DNA of 64,000 nucleotides, taken from Granulicella aggregans (GTDB lineage Bacteria; Acidobacteriota; Terriglobia; Terriglobales; Acidobacteriaceae). The translations under genes were made by a program, and so were the position numbers. The notes under the pieces were generated by a model. That model saw only the letters and a list, made by a program, of their open reading frames with translations. It made no database searches and was not told the origin of the DNA. The stretch spans positions 434,001 through 498,000 of the forward strand of contig NZ_JACHIP010000005.1 of assembly GCF_014203275.1 (NCBI RefSeq). Reading direction: 5' to 3'. Positions 1 to 7,879 of the stretch are shown here, piece after piece (the stretch's first letter is position 1; each line of letters opens with the position of its first letter).

Positions 1-1735
1 ACGTCGAAGCATTCGCCTGATGCGACGAAGGAATATCAGATAGCAATAGCGTCCCAGCCTTCAACCCATCCGGCAGGGTATACGTCTGAGCGCTCGAGCC
101 GAAGTTCTCTACCACCAGGTACTTCTCTTCACCCAGCGTCCGCGTATACGCATACACCTTCTCGTTTTTCGGATCGAGATCCTTGTAATCGCCATAGACG
201 AAAGCGCGCGTACCCGCCCGCAGCTTGATCAGCGCGCGCATATAGTTCAGCACCGAAGCCGGATCAGCCTCTTCCGCAGCCGCATTGATCTCCGTGTAGT
301 TCGGATTGACCGCCAGCCAAGGGTGATCGCCAGTAGTAAATCCAGCTTCGGAAGAGCCATCCCATTGCATCGGTGTCCGCGCATTGTCGCGAGTCACCTT
401 GGCCTGCCCCGCAAGGAAAGCTTCAGCCGAAACCTTGCCCGACTCCACCTGATCCTTATAAGCATTCTTGATGGCAATGTCGTTGTAGTCAGAAAGCTTC
501 TTGAACGGATAGTCCGTCATACCAAGCTCGTCGCCTTGATAGAGAAACGGCGTGCCCCGCAATGTCAGGATCATCGTCTCGAAGAGCTTTGCGGATGGAA
601 CACGCATGGCTGGCGAATCATCACCAAACGTCGAGACAATCCGTGGATTATCGTGGTTCGAGAGAAAGACCGTGTCCCAGTCGTGCTTGGTCAGCACGCT
701 GGCGTGCGCATCGTAGATCGACTTAAGCTGCGACAGCGACCACGGCCCAAGCACGCTGGGCCCAAAGTCAGGTCGACCCAGCTTGATCGCATCGAAGTTG
801 AAGATCATGTTCAACTCATGCCGCCGTTCGTCCACCAGCGAGTTCGTCTGAGCCAGAGTCGTGCCCGTCGCTTCACCCACGGTCATGGTGTCGTACTTCG
901 CAAGCACCTCGCGATTCATCTCGTGAAGATACTCAGGCAGCCGCGGCCCATTGGCGTAAGCGTTTGGCGGGTTCTGAAGCTGCTCCGGCGTAAGATCAGG
1001 CATCCCCGCAGGCTTCGAGATCAGCGGGATCACGTCCATGCGAAAACCATCGACACCTTTATCCAGCCAGAACCGCATCAGGCTGTAGACCTCTGCACGG
1101 ACCTTAGGCTCGTCCCAGTTCAGATCAGGCTGCTTCGCCGCAAAGTAATGGAGGTAATACTCATTCGTCTTAGGATCTAGTGACCATGCAGACCCGGAGA
1201 AGTACGACGGATAGTTATTGGGCGGTGTACGGGTGCCATCCGCCGCCGTGTGCCCCGGCCTCCAAATATAAAAGTCGCGATACGGATTCGTCTTGCTGCT
1301 CCGCGATTCGACGAACCACTTGGTCTCGTCTGATGTGTGATTCACAACAAGATCGATGATGAGCCGCATATGCCGCTGCTTGATGCCGGCGAGCAGGCTA
1401 TCGAAGTCGCCCATGTCGCCGAACTCTTTCATGACCTTGCGATAGTCGCGGATGTCGTAGCCGCCATCGACATTGGGCGAGTCATAGTGCGGACTCAGCC
1501 AGATCACATTCACGCCCAGCTTCTGCAGATAGTCCAGCTTCGAGATGATGCCCGGTATATCCCCAATGCCGTCGCCATTCGAATCTTTGAACGAGCGCGG
1601 ATAGATCTGGTAGACAACGGCTTCCTTCCACCACTTCGGCTCATAGCCATTGACGAGCTGTTGAGCGGGAATCGCAGAGACAAAGGACAACAGAACGGCG
1701 GCAACAAAGGCGCGAAGAATACGAGTCCGGAACAT
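1..1735 (-). CDS. Exported GH13 alpha-glucosidase / oligo-1,6-glucosidase (3' end missing)
   Basis: The reading frame opens at an ATG at 1735 and stays open to the left edge, so about 578 residues are visible and the C-terminus is missing. It starts with a Sec signal peptide (basic start, then a hydrophobic stretch ending near residue 25). The mature part begins with WWKEAVVYQIYPRSF, typical of GH13. The three catalytic residues are visible: Asp234 in GFRMDV (nucleophile), Glu288 in TVGEA (acid/base) and Asp362 in LSNHD. The following QGDELGMTDYPF is typical of the oligo-1,6-glucosidase/alpha-glucosidase subfamilies rather than of amylases. It probably hydrolyses malto- or isomalto-oligosaccharides in the periplasm. 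It lies downstream of the SurA-like gene but is separated from it by a strong terminator on the other side, so it is probably transcribed alone. Exact linkage specificity cannot be read from sequence. Confidence 0.93.
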   Translation of the reverse strand, partial: MFRTRILRAFVAAVLLSFVSAIPAQQLVNGYEPKWWKEAVVYQIYPRSFKDSNGDGIGDIPGIISKLDYLQKLGVNVIWLSPHYDSPNVDGGYDIRDYRKVMKEFGDMGDFDSLLAGIKQRHMRLIIDLVVNHTSDETKWFVESRSSKTNPYRDFYIWRPGHTAADGTRTPPNNYPSYFSGSAWSLDPKTNEYYLHYFAAKQPDLNWDEPKVRAEVYSLMRFWLDKGVDGFRMDVIPLISKPAGMPDLTPEQLQNPPNAYANGPRLPEYLHEMNREVLAKYDTMTVGEATGTTLAQTNSLVDERRHELNMIFNFDAIKLGRPDFGPSVLGPWSLSQLKSIYDAHASVLTKHDWDTVFLSNHDNPRIVSTFGDDSPAMRVPSAKLFETMILTLRGTPFLYQGDELGMTDYPFKKLSDYNDIAIKNAYKDQVESGKVSAEAFLAGQAKVTRDNARTPMQWDGSSEAGFTTGDHPWLAVNPNYTEINAAAEEADPASVLNYMRALIKLRAGTRAFVYGDYKDLDPKNEKVYAYTRTLGEEKYLVVENFGSSAQTYTLPDGLKAGTLLLSDIPSSHQANAST

Positions 1736-1819
1736 GCGTGGAATTGTACCGCCAGACTGCAAAGACTGGCGCAAGGTCAACATCGTCGCTCTACTCAACC
1801 CGCCCGCACACAAAACAAA

Positions 1820-1845
1820 AACGCGAGAGCCTAAGCTCTCGCGTT
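1820..1845 (-). terminator. Intrinsic terminator of the SurA-like gene
   Basis: A perfect 11-bp inverted repeat with a CTAA loop (arms 1820-1830 and 1835-1845) is followed on the minus strand by a T-rich run (complement of CAAAACAAAA). It sits 25 bp past the stop codon of the SurA-like gene. Confidence 0.85.
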
Positions 1846-1869
1846 CTTGCCCTTACCCCTTCAAATCAT

Positions 1870-3915
1870 CTACATCGTCGGCGGCGGAGTAGGGATTGGA
1901 GTGCCCGGCGTCGCTGGAGTCGTATCGCCCGAAGGCGGCGCTCCCGGAGCAGGTGCAGTCGCCGGTGGGAGTTGATCGGTAGCCGGAGCCTTGGTCGCCG
2001 GAGTTGTGGACGTCGGATGGTAAGGAGTCGGATACACCCCGTTCTCATCTGGCTTCGGCGCATTCGGGTCCTTCGGCTTCGGCGTCAAACGCTCCTTCGC
2101 TTCACCCTTCTTGCGCTTCACCTTCTTCTTCTTCGCCGTATCGCCATTCAACCCCAGCGGAGCAGCCTGAGTCTGCTTCGTCGCCTTCTCGTCAGTCGTC
2201 ATGGCAACAGGAGTCGCAATCGCCTTGTCCTGCGCCTTCGCCGTCTTCACCTTCTCCTTGCGCAGCTTCACTTCAGGAGCCTTGGCGCTGAAACGCGTCT
2301 TCTTCTCCGGTCCCAGCTTCGGAGCCAACGGATCGGCATCCGAATCGCTCAGCGCCGAAGTGCTCGCTCCCTCAAGCGGAGCCACCGGCGCAATCGCCGT
2401 GCCCGGAGCGGGCAGCGTCGAGCTTCCGCCCGGACCGGCATTGTCCGCCCGCCCAATTCCCGTATCCACCAGCGCGCCACTCCCCTTGGTCACAGGTCCC
2501 GCAGGCAGTGCCTGTTCCGGCGACTGACCATACCGGATCTTCTCGCGCTTCACCTTCTTCGGCTTGCCATGCTTGTCCAGCTTGATCACCGCCGGCTTGG
2601 CGACCGCAGCAGGCGCACTCGCCGCCACATTCGTCGCTCCGCCACCGCGATCGAACCGCTTCTTGTTCGCCTTCTTCTGCTTCTTCGAGACCGGCGCGGC
2701 ATATGCGCTGAATACCGGCTTGGTCTGCTTGGTGCTCGAACCCGCATCCACAAATCCACTCTTGATGTCGATGAACGCATTCTCGCGAAGCTTCGTCAGG
2801 TAGGCGCGCAGCGCGGGCTGCATCTGCTCGGCGTACATCGCCTCCTGCACCTGCTGCTCCACGTCCTTCAGAGGGGGCGTGCCCTCGGCCTGATGCGCCG
2901 TCACCTTCAAAATCACAAATCCCTGTCGCGTCCGGATCGGAGCCGTATTCTCGCCCGGCTGCAACGAGAACGTCTGATCCTCCAGCACCTTCGCCAGCGA
3001 CCCGCGCTTGAACAATCCCAGATCGCCGCCCTGCGCCGCCGTCTGTCCACCCGAGATCAGCTTCGCCAGGTCCTCAAACTTGTCGCCCGCCTTGATCTGC
3101 TTGGCGATCCCGTCGGCCTTGGCCTTCGCTTGGTCGATCTGCTCCTGCGTCGCGTTATCCGGCGTCGGCACCAGGATCTCGCTCAGCTTCACCTGCTCTG
3201 GTTGCGAGAACTCCGCCTTGTGCGCTTCGTAGAACGCCTGCTCCGCGCTCTGCGTCAGTTGCAGCCTGCGACCCACTTCGTCGCGGACTACCTGCTGCGA
3301 GATGATGCTGTTCTTAATGTTCGCCTTGAAGTCCTCGAAGCTCACGCCCTGCTGACGCGCCGCCTTCTCCAGGTCTTCCATCGATTCCAGCTTGTTCTGC
3401 TTGCGAATCTCGTCCAGCCGCCGGATCACCTCAGCATCGGCATTGATGCCCAGTTCCTTGCCTCGCGACAGCAATAGTTGCTGGTCGATCAGGTCGCGCA
3501 GCAGCGTCTTCTGCCTGTCCGCAGTCTCCTCCGGAGTAGCATGGGCAGTCTGAGCATCCTGCTCAAGCTGCTGCTCCGCGCGCTCCAGATCGCTGCGGTT
3601 GATGATCTGGTCGTTCACCTGGACGATCACGTCCTCGACTACCGTGCCGTTCGGCGTAATCGGCGCCGGCAGCGGAAGCGATATCTGCGGCACAGGCGCA
3701 TTCACCTGTCCCTGCGCGATCGGGCTCTGATAATGAGGTGTCTGTGCAACCCCGCCTGGCGTCAGGGCCATCTGCGCCGCCAGCACCGCGACCCCACTCC
3801 ACACCAGACCGCTACGCCGTACGCTGTTCACTCCGCCCAATACCGTCACCTGCAAATCGCTAAGAATCATCTTTACCCGCAAACTCTTCCCGGTCGGAAC
3901 TTGAAAGTCCGCCAC
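1870..3915 (-). CDS. SurA-like periplasmic chaperone / PpiC peptidyl-prolyl isomerase with long basic tail
   Basis: A 681-residue protein. A hydrophobic segment near residues 36-57 looks like a signal or anchor. A SurA N-terminal-type helical domain follows at about 93-215 (VNDQIINRSDLERAEQQL) and a single parvulin domain at about 240-342 (VKLSEILV, GGDLGLFKRG, GFVILKV). The family helps outer-membrane proteins fold in the periplasm. The last 280 residues are unusual for SurA: low complexity, Lys-rich clusters (for example KKQKKANKKR, KKKKVKRKKG) and a Pro/Thr-rich end. There is only one PpiC domain, where E. coli SurA has two. An internal Met at 3870 is an alternative start that would still leave the hydrophobic segment. 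It is divergent from the S41 protease gene, another envelope quality-control protein. Confidence 0.85.
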   Translation of the reverse strand: MADFQVPTGKSLRVKMILSDLQVTVLGGVNSVRRSGLVWSGVAVLAAQMALTPGGVAQTPHYQSPIAQGQVNAPVPQISLPLPAPITPNGTVVEDVIVQVNDQIINRSDLERAEQQLEQDAQTAHATPEETADRQKTLLRDLIDQQLLLSRGKELGINADAEVIRRLDEIRKQNKLESMEDLEKAARQQGVSFEDFKANIKNSIISQQVVRDEVGRRLQLTQSAEQAFYEAHKAEFSQPEQVKLSEILVPTPDNATQEQIDQAKAKADGIAKQIKAGDKFEDLAKLISGGQTAAQGGDLGLFKRGSLAKVLEDQTFSLQPGENTAPIRTRQGFVILKVTAHQAEGTPPLKDVEQQVQEAMYAEQMQPALRAYLTKLRENAFIDIKSGFVDAGSSTKQTKPVFSAYAAPVSKKQKKANKKRFDRGGGATNVAASAPAAVAKPAVIKLDKHGKPKKVKREKIRYGQSPEQALPAGPVTKGSGALVDTGIGRADNAGPGGSSTLPAPGTAIAPVAPLEGASTSALSDSDADPLAPKLGPEKKTRFSAKAPEVKLRKEKVKTAKAQDKAIATPVAMTTDEKATKQTQAAPLGLNGDTAKKKKVKRKKGEAKERLTPKPKDPNAPKPDENGVYPTPYHPTSTTPATKAPATDQLPPATAPAPGAPPSGDTTPATPGTPIPTPPPTM

Positions 3916-4240
3916 TGCCTCTACGCCTGCCCGTATCCATAGAAACCGGCAGAGCGCACCGATTGGACGCAGTCTCTCTCGCGTCTGTCATCGGTGCCTC
4001 CCATTCTAAATGCCGCCACCCCAACACGCGAATCCGTCCTTCCGCTCAGCGAAAGATCGGGTGCCCATCCATGCAGTCTCACCGCATGGGTGGGACATTC
4101 GTGCAGAGCACGAACGCTTTCCTCCCCCATACCACCACACCCCCGCTTACCCCCCCGGTGTATACTTCGTCCAACGCAAGGTCTGCGCTTTTAACCCGTC
4201 CCCGGCCAACGCGCCGCCTTATTTCGAGGTACACCAAGCA
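3916..4240. promoter_or_regulatory. Divergent intergenic region between the surA-like and ctp genes
   Basis: These 325 bp hold no convincing gene; the upstream extension of the ctp reading frame through them has no leader-like or conserved character. The region must contain both divergent promoters. It also contains one copy of a palindromic repeat (4058-4096). A TATACT hexamer at about 4162-4167 could be a -10 element for ctp, but I see no clear -35 partner. Confidence 0.4.
4058..4096 (+). repeat. Palindromic intergenic repeat, family A, copy 1
   Basis: Arms CCCATCCATGC (4064-4074) and GCATGGGTGGG (4084-4094) are complementary except for one position and enclose a 9-nt loop. The element starts GGGTGCCC and ends GGGTGGGAC. 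The same element occurs at 13821-13862 and, reversed, at 47224-47262. Confidence 0.75.
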
Positions 4241-5869
4241 ATGGCCCCACGCACTCGCCGCGCCCTCTTCTCCGCGACCCTCTTTCTTGCCACTTGCGCC
4301 GTTCTAGGGTCTGCAATCAGCCATAAAGTGGCTGCCCAATCGGCATCCGACGAGTCCACCCTCCGCGACTCCCTCCACTCCTTCACCAATGTCTACTCTG
4401 TCGTCGAGCAGAACTACGCCGAAAAGCTCGACTCCGACAAGATCGACAAGGCCGTCTACGACGGCGCGATCCCGGGCATGCTCCACACCCTCGATCCCCA
4501 TTCCAACTTCTTCGATCCGAAGGCCTTCGCCCAGATGCGCGAAGACCAGCACGGCAAGTACTACGGCGTCGGCATGTCCATCCAGCCGCAGCCCGACAAA
4601 GCCGGCAACAGCATCAAGATCGTCGTCCTGGCCCCCTTCGAGGGCTCACCTTCCTATAAAGCCGGTATTCGCCCCGGCGACGTCATTCGCACCATCGACG
4701 GCAAACCCACCACCGGCATGGACTCCGCCGCCGTCGCCTCCCAGCTCAAAGGACCTAAGGGCACCCACGTCGCCGTAGGCATGGAGCGCGAAGGCACCCC
4801 TAAGCCCATCGTCTTCGACCTGGTCCGCGACGACATCACCCGTCCTTCGGTCGACCTCGCCTTCAACGTCCGTCCCGGCATCGGCTACATCCGCGTCACC
4901 AGCTTCATCGAAACCACCAGCCGCGAAGTCGGTGACGCCATCGACACACTCAACAAAGATAACGATATGAAGGGCCTCATACTCGACCTCCGCGGCAATC
5001 CCGGTGGCCTGATGATCGAAGCCGTAAACATGTCCGACAAGTTCCTTTCGAAGGGACAGATCGTAGTCTCGCAACGCGGTCGCGCCTTCCCCGACCAGGT
5101 CTATCGCGCCTCTCACGGCGAACAAGGCACGAAGTACCCCATCGTCGTCCTCGTCAACCGCGGAACGGCATCCGCCGCCGAGATCGTCTCCGGCGCACTT
5201 CAGGATCACGACCGCGCTCTCATCGCCGGCGAAACCACCTTCGGCAAGGGCCTCGTCCAGACCGTCTTCCAGATCTCCGAGAACACCGGCCTCGCCCTGA
5301 CGACTTACCACTACTACACCCCGTCCGGTCGCCTCATCCAGCGCAACTACGACAACGTCTCCCTCTACGACTACTACTACGTCCGCGACCAGGGCACCGC
5401 TCCCAAAGACAAGTCGAACCTCGAGGTCAAGCTCACCGACTCCGGACGCACCGTCTACGGCGGCGGCGGCATCACCCCCGACGAGAAGATCGACCCCACC
5501 AAGGCGAACCACTTCCAGAACACCCTCTACCAGCACTACGCCTTCTTCGACTTCAGCAAGCACTACCTCGCCAACCACACCATCGCCCGCGACTTCACCG
5601 TCGACGACGCGGTCATGCAGCAATTCAAGGACTTCCTCAAGTCCCAGGACGTCGAATACAACGACGCCGACATCGCCGGCGTAAACGACTGGTTGAAGGC
5701 CAGCATCAAGAGCGAGCTCTTCAAGAGCCAGTTCGGCCAAACCGAAGGCCTCAAGGTCACCGCCGCATGGGATCCTGAGGTAGCCAAGGCCATCACCTTC
5801 CTACCCGAAGCCCAGACCCTCGCCGACCGCACCAAGACCGGCACTAAGGTCGCTAGCCTCAACCGCTAG
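4241..5869 (+). CDS. S41 family carboxy-terminal processing protease
   Basis: 542 residues from the ATG at 4241, chosen because it starts a clear signal sequence (RRALFSATLFLATCAVLG) with GAGGT about 10 bp upstream; the open frame continues upstream without family resemblance. A PDZ domain lies at about 95-185 (YYGVGMSI, GIRPGDVIRTIDG) and the S41 domain at about 205-390. The Ser-Lys dyad is visible as Ser311 in RGTASAAE and Lys336 in TFGKGLVQ, 25 residues apart as in CtpA. This enzyme family cleaves C-terminal ends of periplasmic or membrane proteins and acts in envelope quality control, which fits its SurA-like divergent neighbour. The roughly 150 residues after the catalytic domain are longer than in minimal CtpA proteins. 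Confidence 0.93.
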   Translation: MAPRTRRALFSATLFLATCAVLGSAISHKVAAQSASDESTLRDSLHSFTNVYSVVEQNYAEKLDSDKIDKAVYDGAIPGMLHTLDPHSNFFDPKAFAQMREDQHGKYYGVGMSIQPQPDKAGNSIKIVVLAPFEGSPSYKAGIRPGDVIRTIDGKPTTGMDSAAVASQLKGPKGTHVAVGMEREGTPKPIVFDLVRDDITRPSVDLAFNVRPGIGYIRVTSFIETTSREVGDAIDTLNKDNDMKGLILDLRGNPGGLMIEAVNMSDKFLSKGQIVVSQRGRAFPDQVYRASHGEQGTKYPIVVLVNRGTASAAEIVSGALQDHDRALIAGETTFGKGLVQTVFQISENTGLALTTYHYYTPSGRLIQRNYDNVSLYDYYYVRDQGTAPKDKSNLEVKLTDSGRTVYGGGGITPDEKIDPTKANHFQNTLYQHYAFFDFSKHYLANHTIARDFTVDDAVMQQFKDFLKSQDVEYNDADIAGVNDWLKASIKSELFKSQFGQTEGLKVTAAWDPEVAKAITFLPEAQTLADRTKTGTKVASLNR

Positions 5870-5886
5870 TCTGGACATGCCGCTGC

Positions 5887-5920
5887 AAGATGAAGCCCGC
5901 CAAAAGGCGGGCTTCATCTT
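5887..5920 (+). terminator. Intrinsic terminator of the ctp gene
   Basis: A perfect 15-bp stem with an AAAA loop (arms 5887-5901 and 5906-5920), followed by a short T-containing tract, lies 17 bp after the ctp stop codon. Confidence 0.85.
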
Positions 5921-5963
5921 TGCCCTTCCTCTTTAGCCTTGCGTTGTCATCCGGCTTTATCTT

Positions 5964-6072
5964 GTCATCCTTCGCGAAGGGGAGGATCTGCTGCTACCGT
6001 TGCCCGTTCTTGCCGTTGCCCGTTCTAGCCGTTGTTTGTTCTTGCCGTCATCCTGAGCGCAGCGAAGGACCC
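5964..6072. repeat. Composite repeat block: GTCATCC modules flanking three 16-bp tandem units
   Basis: Three 16-bp units of the form CCGTTGCCCGTTCTTG stand head to tail at 5997-6012, 6013-6028 and 6029-6044, the third being diverged. They are bracketed by GTCATCC-type partial palindromes at about 5964-5993 and 6047-6072 (GTCATCCTGAGCGCAGCGAA). The second module is the kind that gives the spurious HPERSEG translation in many soil-bacterium genomes. No gene is apparent here. Confidence 0.7.
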
Positions 6073-6149
6073 GCCACACCGCTCACCTACCCCAGCCGTT
6101 CGACCCTTTCCGCCACGAAACCCACCATTCAACCCCGTACAATCGACCC

Positions 6150-7103
6150 ATGGCCCCCGCAACAGACCAGCTCCGCGCATATGTGGAATACCTCCGCGAC
6201 CTGGGCATCCACGACCTCTACCGCCAATCCGACCCTCTCCCCGCAGCCGAACTCGCCACCCTCCTGGCCGAATTCGCCCCGGCACCCCCAGCGCCCGCAA
6301 CAAAGCCCCCGGCCGTCAAAGTCGCAACCCCGCCTCCAGCAACCCGGCCCGCGACCTCATCAGCCTCCCCATTCGCCCCACCAAAGACCCCACCGGCATC
6401 CCTAAACCTCAAACCCGCCGAAGCCCCCGCTCCCGCCCGTCCAAGCTTCCTGGAGGTCCCCATCCCCAAGCCAAAATCCTTCGACGAGCTGATGCCCCTC
6501 CCGCAAGACCGCATCGCCCCCGACCAGCGCCCCGCCGCCCTACAGGCCATCCGCGACCTCATCGGCGATTGCACCCGTTGCCCTCTCGCCTACGCCGGCC
6601 GCCGCACCATCGTCTTCGGCGACGGCGACCCCAACGCCCGCCTCATGTTCGTCGGCGAGGGCCCCGGCGCCGACGAGGACGCCTCCGGCCTCCCCTTCGT
6701 CGGCAAGGCCGGCCAGCTTCTCAACAACATGATCAACGCCATGGGCCTCAAACGCGAGCAGGTCTACATCGCAAATGTGGTCAAGTGCCGCCCCCCGGCC
6801 AACCGCACCCCGGAGCCCGTCGAGGCCAACACCTGCAGCCCCTTCCTGCTCGAACAGATTGATGTCATTCGCCCCGAAGTCATTGTCGCCCTCGGAGCCA
6901 CCGCCGCCACCTATCTCCTCGGAGTCAAACAGTCCCTCGGCTCCCTCCGCGGCACCTGGCACTCCTGCCGAGGCGCGAAGGTCGCCGTCACCTACCATCC
7001 CGCCTTCCTCCTCCGCGACCCCACCCAAAAGGGCGAAGCCTGGAAAGACCTCCAGCGCGTCATGGCGGAATTAGGGTTGAAATCACCGTCTAAGATGTCG
7101 TGA
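6150..7103 (+). CDS. Family-4 uracil-DNA glycosylase with Pro/Ala-rich N-terminal extension
   Basis: 317 residues. The C-terminal half (about 125-310) is a type-4 Fe-S uracil-DNA glycosylase: Cys141 and Cys144 (GDCTRC), then GEGPGADEDASGLPFVGKAG, a third Cys in NVVKCRPP, a fourth in ANTCSPFL, and the late YHPAFLLR motif. The four Cys would bind a 4Fe-4S cluster, and the enzyme removes uracil from deaminated DNA. The first 30 residues look like a small helical module (QLRAYVEYLRDLGIHDLY), and residues 40-120 are a Pro/Ala-rich linker not present in minimal family members. The gene stands alone between a terminator/repeat block and an atypical low-GC gene. Confidence 0.92.
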   Translation: MAPATDQLRAYVEYLRDLGIHDLYRQSDPLPAAELATLLAEFAPAPPAPATKPPAVKVATPPPATRPATSSASPFAPPKTPPASLNLKPAEAPAPARPSFLEVPIPKPKSFDELMPLPQDRIAPDQRPAALQAIRDLIGDCTRCPLAYAGRRTIVFGDGDPNARLMFVGEGPGADEDASGLPFVGKAGQLLNNMINAMGLKREQVYIANVVKCRPPANRTPEPVEANTCSPFLLEQIDVIRPEVIVALGATAATYLLGVKQSLGSLRGTWHSCRGAKVAVTYHPAFLLRDPTQKGEAWKDLQRVMAELGLKSPSKMS

Positions 7104-7186
7104 CTTAATCGATGATCGATCCTGAATTCTCTGGGGAATTTGCTTGTGTAAGATCTCTTATCGAGCTTTTCTGTAAGGAGCATTAG

Positions 7187-7846
7187 ATGACCATGCAGGT
7201 TGGGATGATAGCTAAGGACGGGATCGTCCTGGCGAGCGATACATGGTGGAGCAGGTCTCCGAAGCCGGGGCACTCTGGTACACATCATGGGTGGGACAGC
7301 TCCAAATTTGTTATTAACGACGCAAAAAATATTGCTGTGGCTTGTGCGAGAGACAAGATCACGTCTACTCGTATAGCAGAAGCAATCGTGTCGAAGATGT
7401 CCGCAGCAGAACCTGCGGGTAACCGTGAGCAGAGAATCCGGCAAGTTGCCTCAGTGGCGGCAGAAGGGCACGACGTGGAATGCCTGATTGCATTTGCGGG
7501 ATCAGATCCTGGCTTATACCTTTTCCAGCATGTGAATCAAGGTGCAGACGTTATAAGCGACAGAATTATCAAGTTCGCTCATACTGGGGACTCTACAAAT
7601 GCGGCGCTTTTTTGGCTTATGCGCTACTACCAACACGACAAGACAGTCTTGCAACTAATGGGCTTAGCTAGTCACACAGTTTTAGCTGCGAAGGAGTTTA
7701 ACAGCGCCCTAATTAGTGGGCTAGAAATTGTGTATAGCGATGGATCGGAATTTCATAGATTGAGTCCTCATGAGAACAATGAATGGGTCATGCGATCTAA
7801 GGGATGGGAGGCGCAGATAGAAGAGTTGATTATGGGAGTAACTTAG
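7187..7846 (+). CDS. Proteasome-beta-like N-terminal-threonine (Ntn) hydrolase, unassigned subfamily
   Basis: 219 residues; AAGGAG sits 6 bp before the ATG. After Met removal the protein would begin with Thr, and the next residues follow the proteasome beta-subunit pattern T-x-x-V-G-x-x-x-K-D-G-I-V-L-A-x-D, with Asp exactly at mature position 17. A Lys in SSKFVIND at mature position 39 could be the equivalent of proteasome Lys33, shifted by about six inserted residues. Further on, SDPGLYLFQ and FAHTGDSTNAALFWL resemble the second sheet and the GSG turn of the fold. No propeptide is visible. It does not match HslV or Anbu clearly by eye. Base composition is much lower in GC than the neighbours (27 of 60 bases in 7321-7380). 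No ATPase partner is adjacent. Substrate is unknown; a non-catalytic or peptide-hydrolase role is possible. Confidence 0.7.
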   Translation: MTMQVGMIAKDGIVLASDTWWSRSPKPGHSGTHHGWDSSKFVINDAKNIAVACARDKITSTRIAEAIVSKMSAAEPAGNREQRIRQVASVAAEGHDVECLIAFAGSDPGLYLFQHVNQGADVISDRIIKFAHTGDSTNAALFWLMRYYQHDKTVLQLMGLASHTVLAAKEFNSALISGLEIVYSDGSEFHRLSPHENNEWVMRSKGWEAQIEELIMGVT

Positions 7847-7848
7847 CC

Positions 7849-7879
7849 GGGTGCCCCACATCTCGATTTGAGATGTGGG
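7849..7879 (+). repeat. Palindromic repeat, family B, copy 1 (possible terminator)
   Basis: GGGTGCC is followed by a perfect 10-bp stem (CCCACATCTC at 7855-7864, GAGATGTGGG at 7870-7879) with a GATTT loop. It begins three bases after the stop codon of the Ntn-hydrolase gene. A related element follows priA at 13771-13802. Confidence 0.75.

Noticed and set aside
1738..3477. 579-codon plus-strand frame rich in Arg and Leu
   Set aside because: It is antisense to the SurA-like gene, begins inside the GH13/terminator region and has pure Arg/Leu/Ser composition.
4646..5740. 364-codon antisense frame over the S41 protease
   Set aside because: Low-complexity Val/Asp/Gly product facing a protease with intact catalytic dyad; a codon-bias shadow.
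6032..6862. Plus-strand frame beginning in the GTCATCCTGAGC repeat
   Set aside because: It reads through the repeat and then overlaps the uracil-DNA glycosylase in another frame; Pro/Arg-rich nonsense.
7283..7294. CATGGGTGGGAC resembling one arm of the family A palindrome
   Set aside because: It is inside the Ntn-hydrolase reading frame, lacks the partner arm and the GGGTGC lead, so it is probably chance.
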